Origin: Cercozoa sp. M6MM
Lineage: Eukaryota > Endomyxa: Ascetosporea
Length of the DNA: 64,000 nucleotides
Assembly: GCA_040357565.1 (NCBI GenBank)
Contig: JBDODJ010000026.1
Reading direction: 5' to 3' (one strand)
Shown: piece after piece, positions 34,568 through 45,958 of the stretch
Layout: the number at the start of each line of letters is the position of its first letter
How positions within the stretch are numbered: position 1 is the first letter of the stretch
Position numbers and translations under genes: made by a program
The notes under the pieces: generated by a model
The model's database searches: none
Seen by the model: only the letters and a program-made list of their open reading frames with translations
Told to the model about the DNA's origin: nothing

Positions 34568-37245
34568 TTAGTCAAAGGCAAAGTCGGAGTCGTCGTCGCC
34601 AATGTCGGCGACGTCGGAGTCGCTCGAGTCGGAAAGAGCCTCGGCCTCGCTGCCAAAGTCGATGTGCTGCTTGCGGTTGTAGTCGACACGACCAGCACCG
34701 CGACGACTGCGCTCGCGACGCGGCTGTTTCTTGAGCGAGCTCATGTTGAGGTCCATGATCTGCTCGTCATCGCTGCACAGCACATCCAGCTCGTCGCCCT
34801 TGTCGTCGATCGCTAATTTCATGCATACGCGCGGATTCAGAAAAACACAAAAAATAAACTGCAAATAAAAAACAATGCTACCAGACAGCGCTTCTTCATC
34901 GTCATCGAGCAGATCGATGAAGCTTTCGTCTTCGTCAACCGTGTTTTTCTTGGCCACCTTTTTCTTCTTGGGTGCCGCCTTCGTCTTCGTCTGTGTCTTG
35001 GTCTTCCTCGCCTTCTTGGCCGGCACCGGCGACGCCTCCATCGACTCGTCGTCCTCGGGATCCACGCCGCCTTGGTTTGAGTGCGCAAACGTCTCCAACA
35101 GCGACATGCCGTCCTCCTCGTCCTCGTCCTTCATCTTCTGCGCATCGCAAAGCGAGAATTTTTATCGAAAAAACAAAAAATTGCCTCAAAAATCGCGAAA
35201 AGTCGCCAAAAAGCAAAATTTCGCTAAAAACGAGCGAGATTTCGAAATTTCGCGCGAAATTCGGTATTTCACTCAAAAACAAGCGAGCTTTCGAAATCTC
35301 ACAACAAAGCGAAATCGAAAAGCTTTACAGCAGGAGCCGGTTTCTTGCTGCGTCCGAACTTGCGGCGCTTCGGCGCCGGCTCGAGTTCCTCGTCGAGCGA
35401 CACCGACGAGGCAAGATCGTCGATGCTTTCGCTCGATTTCGCCTTGCTCGTCGACGTTTTCGTCTTCTTGGTTTTTGTAGACTTGCTCGTCTTCTTCGTC
35501 GCTTTCGTCTCGGCGACGACGCTTTCGATCGACGACTCGTTCGGCAGAGGACTGCCTGCTGTCGACGAGGCCGCCGAGCTCTGCAAAAAACTCGTAGTTT
35601 CAAGACTATTTCACATGCTTTCACGCAAAGCTTTGCCAAAGCTTTGCCAAACTTTGCAAAGCTGCGCAGAATGGATTTTTGCGCGAAGAAAGCTCTGCGA
35701 AGAAAGCTATCGCTACCGAAGCAGAGGAAGCGAAAGAATCAAGCGTCGATTGCGACTTGCGCGAAGTGCTCGTGCTGCCCGCAGTCGAAGTCTACGCACC
35801 AAGCAAAGCTTTCACCAAGCTCATAATACTTAAAGCTAAAACAGCGGCAGTACCTTCTTGGTGCGACGCGACCGCTTCGCAGCCGGCAGTTTGAAACCGA
35901 TCGCAGTCCCCTTGCCTGTGAGCAATATTTATTTTTTTTTGTATTTTTTGCATCCGCGCGGAAGCAAGAAACCACAGGAAACAAACCCATCAACTTCGAC
36001 GACGTCTTTTTCGAGCGTCCCTTGGTCTCAACACGCTCCAATTCGGCCTGTTTGTATTTTCCAATCAGTAAGCAGTCAACGCTGAGGGGTATCCGCGCGG
36101 AAGTGCGAGTCAGTCCGTACCATGTGTCGCTTGATGGCTTCGTCAGCTTCGGCGAGATCGCGCTCCCACAGCGTCTTTTCGTCGGTGCGCTTCAGCTGCA
36201 CACAGACACACATTAGAAAAGCTATGCTTGAGTTGAGTTGAGTTGCTTTGCTTTGCTTTGCTTTGATTTGAGTTGAGTTGAGTTGCTTGTTGAGTAGCTT
36301 TGTTGAGTAGAGTAGCTTCGTACCTCATCGAGCGCGAGTTCGGCCTCGCGACGCTCCTTCATGATTTTCGCGTATCGCTCGGCCGTCAACTAGAGCAAGA
36401 AAAAAGAAGGATGGTATGTTACATGATATGGCTACAGATATGGCTACATACATGGCTACAGAATGGACACACAAAGGGAGGAATGTACGGACGAAATGGA
36501 CATGCGAAGCAGGTAGTCGTAGCCACGTCGCAGCTGAGCCACAGGTGTGTCTGCGATTTCGTCCTCCGACTCCGAGTCGCTGTCCTCTGGCTTTGCCTTG
36601 GCCTGGGGTAAAGGGGGTAAAGGGGGTANNNNNNNNNNNNNNNNNNNNNNNNNNNNNNNNNNNNNNNNNNNNNNNNNNNNNNNNNNNNNNNNNNNNNNNN
36701 NNNNNNNNNNNNNNNNNNNNNNNNNNNNAGGGGGGTAAACAGGGGGGTAAAGCACCAGACAGAAGTAGGAGGCGTCGTCGCCGAGTTTCTGAACGACGCG
36801 GCCGGTGAAGCTGCGATACCAAGGGTGCATCTCCTCCGGCTCCTGCACCACCACGCACACGCAGAGTTATACCCCCTGTCCGAGTTCGCGTGCCGAACTG
36901 ACCGTCCGGGTAGAGCAGGTTGACATTGTTGCTGCCGATGTAGGTCTGTGCCATGCCGATGATGGTGCCCTGTAGTGACTGCTCGCCATGATGATACGCC
37001 GTATGCTCCGACACATAGCCCGCCAACTGTGCCACTCGGATGCTCTTCCTGGGGGGAGGGGGCAAAGGGATAACATGGGGGGTAGAATGGGGAGGTAAAG
37101 GGGGGGTAAAAAGGGGGTAAGTAAGGGGGCAAGTAGTGGGGTAAGACAGGGGGGGGGGGGGAGTAAAGCCGACCCTACTTGTACAATTTGCGCTTGAAAC
37201 AGCCAAACAATATCTTGCGTTGGCCCGGCTTCGAGCCATCCACCT
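34568..37245 (-). CDS. Type II DNA topoisomerase-like fragment lacking ATPase region and catalytic tyrosine region
   Basis: The first exon (about 37245-37179) reads [22 protein letters not shown], the next [18 protein letters not shown]... YPDGQFGT; these are the start of the breakage-reunion winged-helix region of eukaryotic Top2. The next exon jumps to [20 protein letters not shown], a later part of Top2, so the roughly 100 residues with the active-site Tyr are missing with no gap marked. After [11 protein letters not shown] there is a 100-N gap, then [28 protein letters not shown] and [14 protein letters not shown], followed by a basic/acidic tail ([20 protein letters not shown]) and end [12 protein letters not shown]. 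No ATPase exons exist upstream (37246-37992), although the first exon keeps its splice acceptor. It is either a 5'-truncated copy or a partly misassembled locus. The start boundary given is an acceptor, not an ATG. Confidence 0.75.
35140..35335. repeat. AT-rich palindromic intron in the Top2-like gene
   Basis: The stretch is dense in CGAAAA/TTTCG words and contains the perfect 16-bp palindrome AATTTCGCGCGAAATT (35246-35261). It separates two coding exons and differs in style from the G/C-tract introns elsewhere. Confidence 0.55.
35625..35672. repeat. Tandem AAGCTTTGCC repeats in a Top2-like intron
   Basis: Units related to AAAGCTTTGCC are repeated several times within about 50 bp, forming short inverted repeats because AAGCTT is itself palindromic. 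The stretch is non-coding. Confidence 0.55.
36225..36315. repeat. GAGTT and CTTTG pentanucleotide repeats in a Top2-like intron
   Basis: Blocks of GAGTT, then CTTTG, then GAGTT follow each other between two Top2-like exons. Confidence 0.7.
36629..36728. other. 100-N assembly gap inside the Top2-like gene
   Basis: The gap is flanked by (GGGGGTAAA)n intron repeat on both sides. Roughly 200 residues of the Top2 core expected between the flanking exons are absent, so the gap may hide coding exons. Confidence 0.9.
37050..37178. repeat. GGGGTAA-type intron repeat in the Top2-like gene
   Basis: Degenerate GGGGGTAA units fill most of the intron between the first two recognisable Top2-like exons (sense strand TTACCCCC). 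The unit resembles the interior of the MITE-like element at 19871-20090. Confidence 0.6.
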
Positions 37246-37992
37246 GGGGTAGTGCAAAAGTAGACGGTCAGGCGGGTTGTGGATCTCTCCATGAGGTTGT
37301 CAGATAATGTAGGTTGTAGTCATCATCAAGCTGGAAGCTAGCAGGCGCCGCAACGCTGCCTGCGTCACCGCACTCTCGTAGCCCACCGGTGTCATGGGCC
37401 AGACCGGGACAGCAGTGGACTTCCCCTCAAAATTTGGCTCAGACACACAGCATCTAGCGCGTGCCGAGCCAACCTCCACTGCGCTGAAGTTGAAGGCACG
37501 GTCACCGCACGGCGAACATCGATTGGTCACGACCATCGATCTTCCGCCGCCATCGCTTCAGTCTTGCAATGAGCCGGAGCCAGCAGGACAAAGGGACCCC
37601 GACAACCGATCCCCGAACCCTTTGTTGACTGTTGACATCAAGCGCGCGCTCGCGTCGCCAGCGGAGCTTTAGCTGAGGTCTCAAAGCCCTCGCTGTTGTT
37701 ACCACAGGATTGCCAACTCCTTTGTGTTAGCAACAGCGTGCGAAAGCGGCTTTGCCGCTAAACAATAAATCATCTCTGGAGGGCTCAAGTGACCCGGGTC
37801 ACACTTGACCAACCAGCACCTCCTGGACTATCTCCGCTCCGTACAACTGCTAGAGGTGACTGTGGTGGTACCTGCGGCCCCGATCGCCAGATTTGCTCTC
37901 GCGTTCCCCATGACCTGCTTTTTCGTTTTGCTTGTTTTCTACCCTTGTTTTCTACCCTTGTTTTCTACCCAGTCTGTGTTTTGGGCAGAGGC
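37246..37992. other. Region between the Top2-like fragment and the GEF gene
   Basis: No ATPase exons of topoisomerase are present. One ATG-initiated 93-codon open frame on the plus strand (37394-37672, MGQTGTAVDFPSKFGSDT... to ...KRALASPAEL) has no recognised similarity. A 14-bp perfect palindrome GTGACCCGGGTCAC lies at 37789-37802, about 190 bp upstream of the GEF start codon, and could be a regulatory site. Confidence 0.3.
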
Positions 37993-39021
37993 ATGTCGGC
38001 GCAATGGCCGCCAAAGCGGCCATCACAACCACCACCACCGGTCAGACAGACCAGTGAGAGCACAGAGCAGGCACCAGTTGTTTCCACCGAGAACAATGTG
38101 ACCGAGTCAGACACGCCGTCATTGTCGTCTCTGCCCGTCCCGAGGAGGAAACCGATGCCGCCACCTCGAAAGGCACCTGCCGCACCTGTCAGACTGTATG
38201 TACTTTCACATTCGGCTGGCTTTCCTCTGGGCATGTCAGGCGGCTGTCTGTAGCACACCAACACCCCCGCTGACACCACCGCCAGGCGCCGGCGAGAGAC
38301 TGACTCCCACGTGCCCTCATCTCTCTCAGTGGTGTGTACCTGTGCCCATGTGCTGACTCTCTCTGCTGCTTTATGCAGACCACCGCCACGTCCCGCACCG
38401 TCGCGCGTGTCTCCTGCACCGCCGCGAGCAACGCCGCGTGCCGGTGCTGCTGGTGCTCCTGCTACTGCTGCTGCTGCAGCAGCTGCTGCTGTACGTCCAG
38501 TCCCGGCGGCACCCCCACGGCCACAGCCGCAGCCGTCTGTCGAAGCAGCACAGCGTATCTCAATCTGCCCGCCGCAGCAGGTAGCCTCTATCCCGCCCGA
38601 CTCTACCTGCAGGTGTGATATGACTAACCTCTCGTGTGCTGTCTTGTGTAGCCACCTGTGCGGGCAGCTGCAGTGCCGGGATCGGCACGAACATCGCCTG
38701 TGCTGCCGCCGCAGCGACCGCGACGTTCGTCGGACCCGTCGGCGCCGCGCTTCAGTCTGTCGGTACCTGTGCCTGTGCTTGTAGTGTTGTCGAGCACTCC
38801 CGTGTAGCTGCAGGACCGACCGGTGCCGGCACCGCCTCCGCGCAGAAAGCCGGCGGCGCCGCCTCGAAAAACACCGCACGAGGACGGCGGCTTTGACGCC
38901 ACCACCGAGTCGACCACGTCGAGCACTGGCACCACAACCACAGCGGCCGTCCATGCCGGCGTTCAGTCGACTGTTCCCTGCACCGCCAAGTTCGACCTGT
39001 CGCGTCTCAACCAGAGACTGC

Positions 39022-39052
<31 letters not shown>

Positions 39053-41211
39053 CACGGGCAGCGAGTCGTCGTCGCCCTTGCCCGACAGCGGTCGGAAACT
39101 CGGTCCGCGCGATCACGCTGCCGTGGAGATTCTCACGACTGAACGGACCTTCTGCAAGGTAGTCTCTGACCTGAGAGCCTGTCGTATTGAGTCAGCTATC
39201 CCTATCTTCCACCCTGATGCGTTGCTGCTGCTGTATGCAGACACTACGCGACATGGTAGAGTCAGTGATCCGTCCTGTCAACCAGTGGATCGATGCCGAA
39301 GGCGATCCCAAGTACCTCCACTCTGCTCTGTTGACTCTGTGTTTGTGTGTGGATGTGCATTGTATGCCTTGGGTGTGTCTGTATTGATAGGGCCGTGGAA
39401 GGTTGCGCACAGTGTCGCGCCCTGGGCTCGGCCGCAGTGACCCTCGTGCGACTGAACGAGCGCTTCTTGCAGGATTTGGTGCTTTAGTCTTGAGCCTCCT
39501 CATGCCTCTGTTACTTCCTACCACACGGGGAGGTATGCTGGTGTGTAGGAGCGGCGTCTTGTCGAGTGGTTCGACCAGGACCTGCCGCCAGAGTCGCCGG
39601 AGCGCGGCAAGCGAAAGAAGATGGGCGACCTGCTTGTGGAGTTCGCACCCTTCTTCTCAATGTACAGTCAGTATTCGGCGCTACACGGCCCTGCTTCCGA
39701 GTGGCTCGTCGAGCAGGTACATCGCCCCCCCCCCCGGCCTTGTGTCTTGTCTGTACTACATCCCCAATGTCCAGATGGAGAAAGGACCGGCGCGACTGAG
39801 ACAGATCGGGTCGGACGCCGAGCAGCGCACGCTGCAGACGGTGTCGTCGATGCTGATCGCGCCGATCCAGCGCGTGCCACGCTACCGCCTGCTGTTCGAG
39901 CAGTTGCTGAAGCACACGCCGCCTGAGGACCCCGACCACGCCGTGCTGTCCGAAGCACTCGAGAAGGTGCACAAGGCGGCCTCGCACATCAACGAGGAGA
40001 TTCGCAAGTTCGAGAATGCGCGGCAGATGCGCGAGTTGGCTGCCATGTTCACCTCGGACCAGGCCGACCTGGTGTCTCCGTCGCGTCGCTTCCTGCGCAG
40101 GGGCATGCTCACGAAGGTACTACCCCCCGCAATCCCTATTGTGTCAGGATTGTATCCCCCTGCCTTGGACAGGTTTGCCGCGATAAGGACGAGCAGTACG
40201 AGTTCCTGCTCTTCTCGGACCTGCTGTGCTACGCCTCGGCCAGCAAGACGCGGCGCAACAAGCTCCAGATGCACCGCAAGATCCCGATCGACGCGGTCTT
40301 TGCCGTGCGCGACGTGCGCGACGACGAGGCATCACATCGTGCCTCCTCTCTGTCCTTCCCATACGTTTTATACATGTGTGTATGGTGTATATGCATATGC
40401 CTGTATGTATATATAAAGATTCTATATGTATATAGAGATATGTATCTGTTGATATGGCATATGCAGCGCACACGATCATGGTGGTGAACTCGGTAAAGAC
40501 CTTTGCCGTGTACGCGCAGACCGAGGCCGAGCTAGGCATGTGGAAGAGCGACTTCCAACAGGTGCTGCAGGAGCGCGACCAGCAGCTCGCTGCGCGCTCG
40601 GCCGCCGGCGTCGACACGGCCGTGGACGGCACGGCCGCCGCGCCCATGTTCTTGTCCTCCAAGGCGACGCGTGAGTGCGAGATCTGTGCGCAAAAGTTCG
40701 GCTTCCGCGTGACGCGACGCACCTGCAAGCTGTGCGGCCGCGTCGTGTGCTCGGCCTGCTCGCGCACGCGGCGCTCCATCGCGCGTCTCTCCGAAGGCTC
40801 GGGCGCTAAGAAGACGCACCGCATCTGCGACGTGTGCGAGCAGCGCCTGCAGCACGGCGCCTCTATGGACGAGCTGGCGCGTGAGAGCATCGCACTCGGC
40901 ATGGCACTCAACAAGCAGCGCAAGGAAGCCGCCGGTGTGTCGCCCTCGCCGGCGCCGACACCCACCGGGTCGACTAGCCAGGCACACTCGCCGGCGCAGC
41001 CTGTCTCGCGGCCGCCTCCCTCGGCCGAGGAACGCGCGCGTGCCTCGTCGATGGCGACGCCAGGCAAGCTGCAGACCAACCCTGTCGTCATGGCGCAGCT
41101 CGCGAAACTCATGCAGCAGGTGCCAGTCGGGGGGGGGGGGGGGATTCGTGTCCATTGACTGTTGAGGTGTCACAGAACATCGTCAAACGACAGCAGCAGC
41201 TGCAAGAGTAA
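37993..41211 (+). CDS. Proline-rich RhoGEF-PH-FYVE protein (FGD-like)
   Basis: DH-PH proteins load GTP on Rho-type GTPases; FGD proteins add a FYVE finger. The N-terminal third is proline-rich with two near-copies of an SH3-ligand-like motif (RRKPMPPPRKAP and RRKPAAPPRKTP) and a short polyQ. The DH domain begins AVEILTTERTFCKTLRDM, continues with DLLVEFAPFFSMYSQY, and has the conserved MLIAPIQRVPRYRLLFEQLL core and KVHKAASHINEEIRKFEN. A PH-like region follows (DEQYEFLLFSDLLCYAS ... IMVVNSVKTFAVYAQTEAEL). The FYVE-like finger has four Cys pairs (CEIC, CKLC, CSAC, CDVC), but the RRHHCR basic patch reads RRTCKLCG, so PI3P binding is doubtful. The last exon, after a poly-G intron, adds NIVKRQQQLQE and stops at 41211. 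Donors include GTACATC, GTACTACC and GTACCTCC. Confidence 0.88.
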
Positions 41212-42070
41212 GCAAAGTCTGACGTGAGCACGAGTCGTGGCGCCGCCATGTGCGCCCATGAAGTCGCGTTCGGTCGGTGTACTCGTGCGACCTAGCTAGG
41301 TTCTAGTAGGTACGTACAGTCCGAATAGCACATGCACAGTCGACGTGCGTAGCGTCGACGTCCCTGTGCCACGTGCTAGTTGCTACCGTGGTACAGGTCG
41401 ATTGAGTTAGGTTAGCTAGGATACTACCTCCTACCGTACGCTAGCGTAGTTTGACTCAGCAAGCTACTGAATTCGCGTCGATTGCTGATCAGTTGGGTCA
41501 AAAATTAAGCCTAACGAAAGTGCCTTCGGTGTATGTTTCGCTGCCGCATCCGTATCTTTCCTCATGGTTTGGTGGTAATCAGTGCCAATGTGTCGTCGGC
41601 AGCACGTGCACAGCCGGTCGGCCTTGAGAGAACCGACATTCGCCGGGGGTACGTACCCGTATCAGAGGCACTCGCTTCAGCTCACAGTACGTGTCATTGC
41701 ACTCAAGGTTAGATAGCTAAGCTGAGCGAGCGTGAATAAACACAACACGCAACTTCGCTACGTCTTCACCCGGCGGTTTCGCTACTGACTTCATTGAACC
41801 TGTCGAGTGAACTGGAAAGCACCTTGTCAAAACCGTATCATCACTGTCCAGTGTGCTGGCACTGCCGATTGCAGACGATTGAAGGAAGTCAAGCCAAGGG
41901 TTGAGCTGTTGGATTAGTTGTGTATATCTTTCTAGGTCGTCAGGTCAGACGCGTTGGTGCGCTGCGTTTCGCGGAGCGGTCCAGACCAGTGACTCGTGTC
42001 AACCTCAGGGAAAAGTTCAGTTGGATCTCCTGAAACGTGGAATCTCAACTCAAACCGAACTCGACGCAGA
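41212..42070. other. Gene-free interval
   Basis: I find no supported exon in these 859 bp. Short open frames exist but have no splice support. There is no repeat similar to the other elements. Confidence 0.4.
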
Positions 42071-42928
42071 ATGCGTCCTAGCCACTTGAGTGAGCGTCAC
42101 ACAGCTGTCTTAAGAGAGGGAATCAAGTCGACACGACCGAATCAATCACCGATGGAAAAAGCTTCGCCTGTGCCGCCGTTGGGCGACGAGTACCTTCACC
42201 GAAAGTTATCGACCCTGGAACTTGGTGATGAGCACCACGTCGTGACTGAAGAGGTTCTCTTGCTATTACTTGACAGGTTTACAGGTTTAGCGGGTACGAG
42301 TCAAAGGAAGATATTCTATGAATACCTGACATTTACTTCCAGGGAAAGCGTCGAGTTTTCGCGACGTTTTTGAAGCACTACCCGGAAGACAGCAGCTTCG
42401 AAGAGCTGGACGAAGTGTCGGATGGCGACTGGCTTGATTGGTTTTTGTGGCCCGACGTCACGCTGGAACATGTATTACACCGCATCCGTCGGAGTTTACA
42501 GGCGTATCGATTGCACGACATTAGCTTCGTCGGTAAAATACGGACCTTGAACTCAAACTGGTATCGGTACGAGCGCATAACATAGGAGAAACTGGCTCCT
42601 CCTCAATCGCTGCGTCGACGTCGGAAACAACAACCTCCGAATCCAGTGGCGACAACGTTCCACTCGTGAAGAAACCGTTTGCATTCACCGACAAACGCGG
42701 AAAGGGTACTGGTCAAGCTTTGTTTTCTATGTTGTAAATTATGTGTTGGCAGCGGGGAAAACACCACAACTGCGGCCAAAGGCTGCAGCGCCTACTGCCG
42801 AGCGGGGAGAAGCTACCACCGAGAAGGCTGCAGAAAAGAGCGCCACCGCAATTGATACTGTAGGTGGCAGAGTACACGGAAGACAGCGGCGTGCAGCGAC
42901 ACGTTTTGGCGAGGAATACGTCACCTGA
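42071..42928 (+). CDS. Hypothetical protein with a conserved-looking Trp-rich acidic block
   Basis: Four exons join in phase: 42071-42253, 42343 to about 42533, about 42592 to 42706, and about 42754 to 42928. The product is about 205 residues, starting MRPSHLSERHTAVLREG. The second exon is the most protein-like: KRRVFATFLKHYPEDSSFEE, then DGDWLDWFLWPDVTLEHVLH and RIRRSLQAYRLHDISF. The C-terminal half is low-complexity (Ser/Thr, then Ala/Glu/Lys) and ends RRAATRFGEEYVT. No family is recognised and there is no signal peptide or membrane segment. The first intron uses donor GTTCTC, so that join is the least certain. It lies upstream of the zinc-ribbon gene on the same strand. Confidence 0.55.
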
Positions 42929-43378
42929 TTTAGATTTGCATCATCGCACGTTTCGTAGTTCTTGAATGTGGTTTTAAAATTTAGTCGGAAACACGCTTAA
43001 GTTTACAGTAAATACACTAGATGTTTAAGAAGCTCGTGAGTTGAAAGAAACTGACGTGTACTGAAACTGAAAAAATCCCCCCCCCCCCCCTCCCCTGGAC
43101 AACAGTATGGCTCGTATTGACTGTATGCTGAGCATGCAACAATCTGATGTGTCTTATAGCGGCCGACGACTTTGTTGACATCGTTTCCGCGCGGATCTCT
43201 GAGCCAGACGTGTGACTGCATTGCAGGGGTCACTGAGGTATTGGAAGGCACAAAAGCCGAGCCTCTAGTCCTGCTTTGACTCTGCTTGGACTGTGAGGCA
43301 GAGGTTGGAGAGCTGACCTTTTTTCTTGTACTCAACCTGCGGCATTTAATATGGATGACGTTTCGGTAAATTAAATCA
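42929..43378. other. Gene-free interval with a weak minus-strand open stretch
   Basis: A minus-strand frame at about 43335-43003 follows a CCGCAG acceptor and reads STRKKVSSPTSASQSKQS... HVWLRDPRGNDVNKVVGRY. It contains protein-like segments but no ATG start and no upstream exon can be found. A (C)14 run lies at about 43078-43091. Confidence 0.25.
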
Positions 43379-45709
43379 ATGTATTATATTGATTCAGTGT
43401 TGTCACCCCGAGAATGTTATTTGGGTCAGTTTGCGCAGCACTTTGATGCGTTTCTGGAACCAAGTTTTGAACATCTAGCAGATGACACCGACAACAGCGC
43501 AGGCATGTTGTCTTTGGACCTCGCCGAAGGCACAGGACCTACGTTGCCGAACCTCACTGAATCTCTCAACCAGTCCGTCGCCGCTGATCATGAGCCTTCC
43601 ACAAACAAGCGAGGAAAGAAACGCTCGAGATTGCATGAAGTAGAGGACTACAAGTACGCACCTCGCCAAGAAACTACGTAAAAAATGCTTCGCACCTCCC
43701 TTCAGTTGTTGTTTCAGACGGACTCTAAACTCAGGACAATTTATCGATATTCTCCGCAGGGTCTGTCCAAGTTGCATGATGCAAACCGCAAAGGCCATTC
43801 CAAACGAAAGCAATTTAACCACTGGTACGGTCGAAAACCAATGCAGCTTGTGTAACCACAAATGGATGACTCCGGTGGAGCGCATCCCTTCGGATCTCTT
43901 GTAAACTTACAACTTTCCTCCAAAACTGAAATTTGCAAGATCCGATTTCCTCGCCTCTCTTTTCTCTCTTAGCATTCAACCATCGAACGTGTTCTGCTCT
44001 TGTCGTCACTGTGGCTCGTTTATCTCGATAACCACACCGGAGAACTTTGTCGAAATGACAGCAAGTACAATTTACTTAGTTTTATAGCCGCATCCACCAT
44101 CCATCGTGTTCAAGTTTTTGCTGTTGTCTGCAGTTCGCGTCCAATGCCCGCTATGCCAGTTGATATTCGTTCTCACTCTGCACGAGGCCGTGGCTGCTCA
44201 CAAACTAGACGCTACTAATTCGCCTCGACAGACTGGGGATAATAACAGCAATTTGCTGCGTGCTCCTGAAATCCCTGTGGCGCACAAACGAAAGAAACTG
44301 GGGTTGCTCACCAAGTACCGCCGTTCTTTCATGACAGGCACGCAGCAAGACCCTGGCTTTAACATTCCAATGACGAACAAAACAAAGCCGAAGAGACGAG
44401 GACGAAAGCCAACCAACAAGAGAATTGAGTACCCGACTGCTCAACAGAGAGTGGAAGCCATGAGCGAACTTCGTGCGGAACTACCGGTGAATCGTGTCTT
44501 GGGAGGCGTGCGTGCAAGTTGCTTTGTTATATATAGTACACTTGTGCTCGTAGACCTTGGCACCTGTTCATCTGGCGGGACTCGAAGTTGCTGGGGCCAG
44601 TCCAAACATCTTGATATCGACTTCGCCTCTCCCCCAACCCTGCAACGAAATTCTGTTTGCTGATTGTAATTGACAAATCCATCAGTTGCCCGGATACTAC
44701 TGAAAAGAACTCAAGCCATTGTTTGATTGATTCAGGGCTTCGCCGACGTCGTGCCGAGGAAAGGCAGCAATACCATTTTCCACAAGCCACTATTAGAATT
44801 CCTTGCCCGCGTTGTTCGCACTCTACTCCAGTTGACCGTCCAGATCGTATCACGAGACAGATAGGATGTTTGGCGTCGCGTTGCTCGCAACCTGGATGCG
44901 GTTTCTTCTTCATGATGTAAAACGAGTTTAAATTTTACTTCAGTTTCTTTCAATAATGCGGTCTGCTAATACGTTAATGTTAATTTACCTCTGCAGGCCC
45001 CACCTGGAGGTGGCATTTCCGCCAAACATTCGAAAGAATCAAACAATTGAGTGTGTTTGTCGTCGCTGCGGGCACGAACAAAGCTGCACCGCAGATATAT
45101 CTAGCGAAACATCCAACGTGCTGTGCCCGAAATGCCATTGTGTCTTTGAACTCGCGCAGTACGACGTCGCCGCTATCATGCACTCACGAGGGTTTTATCT
45201 ATTGATACTTGAGTGCAGTGAAGCAGGGCGCTGTGCTTTCACTGGGAATTAACTTTTGTGATACAGTCGCGAAGCACTGCGAACAGACGTGCTCGCTGCG
45301 TTGCGCTTCTCACGGTAACGATTATGTGCCCGGCATATTCACAGAATCTACTGAATATTTATAGGCTGCGCACATTTTTTCTCGAACGATCGTTGAAGCT
45401 CATGCAGCTCCAACAAGAAGCTGCATTTTTGCATACTGCAATGACAAGTGGAGTTCACCTTCTTCCTGAAGTAAATTCGAACCTAACATACATTTTAGCC
45501 CAGGAGCAAAGTATATCCAACGAGCGTAGGGTGACGATTTACCGACTTCGGTTCCAACCGTGTCTGAACTGCTTAAGAATGTGCAGCCGGACCAGCAGCA
45601 GCAACCTGAACAACAGCAGCCGCAACAGCAACAACAGCAGCACCAACAGCATCAGCAACAGCAACAGCAGCAGCAGCGACAACAACAGCAGCAGCAACCT
45701 GAGCAACGG

Positions 45710-45749
<40 letters not shown>

Positions 45750-45958
45750 GGCATCAACAATCTGGCCCAATTAAGCAAGAACAGCAGCAACAAACTAAAA
45801 ACGAAAGACAAGAAGCTGAGAACGACCACCCCTGTGAACAAGACCAGATGCCGAGCAAAGTTTGCGCTTCAGAAAGCTATGTTCCAGATCAGGCCGAAAC
45901 CGTTCAATCCAAATCTGCACAGGCAGTTGACACATTTTTTTTCTGCAGACGAAACTGA
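43379..45958 (+). CDS. Protein with four tandem zinc ribbons, basic linker and polyQ tail
   Basis: About nine exons join cleanly. The N-terminus (MYYIDSVLSPRECYLGQF) is acidic and ends in a basic GKKRSRL. Ribbon 1: VCPSCMMQ...QCSLCNHKW. Ribbon 2: CSCRHCGSF...VQCPLCQLIF, split by an intron between knuckles. A long basic linker follows (HKRKKLGLLTKYRRSF, KPKRRGRKPTNKR). Ribbon 3: IPCPRCSHS...CSQPGCGFFF. Ribbon 4: CVCRRCGHE...VLCPKCHCVFEL. Then come a helical part (LERSLKLMQLQQEAAF) and a long Gln-rich region. Each ribbon is C-x2-C...C-x2-C (ribbon 3: C-x4-C at the second knuckle), the fold used to bind nucleic acids or proteins. I do not know a family with this array. A nuclear, nucleic-acid-linked role is inferred from the basic linker and polyQ. 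The 3' end is 45958, or 46028 if one more intron is spliced. Confidence 0.65.
45580..45800 (+). repeat. Coding CAG/CAA repeat (polyglutamine) of the zinc-ribbon protein
   Basis: The frame that follows SELLKNVQPD encodes about 60 Gln interrupted by PE, H and R. Neighbouring exons fix this frame as the coding one. Confidence 0.75.

Noticed and set aside
37394-37672. 93-residue plus-strand CDS starting MGQTGTAVDFPS
   Set aside because: ATG-initiated and open, but no similarity, no introns in an intron-rich region and no further support.
43003-43335. Minus-strand gene with HVWLRDPRGNDVNKVVGRY
   Set aside because: Protein-like in part, but no ATG, no upstream exon and a C-homopolymer inside; noted only in the interval description.
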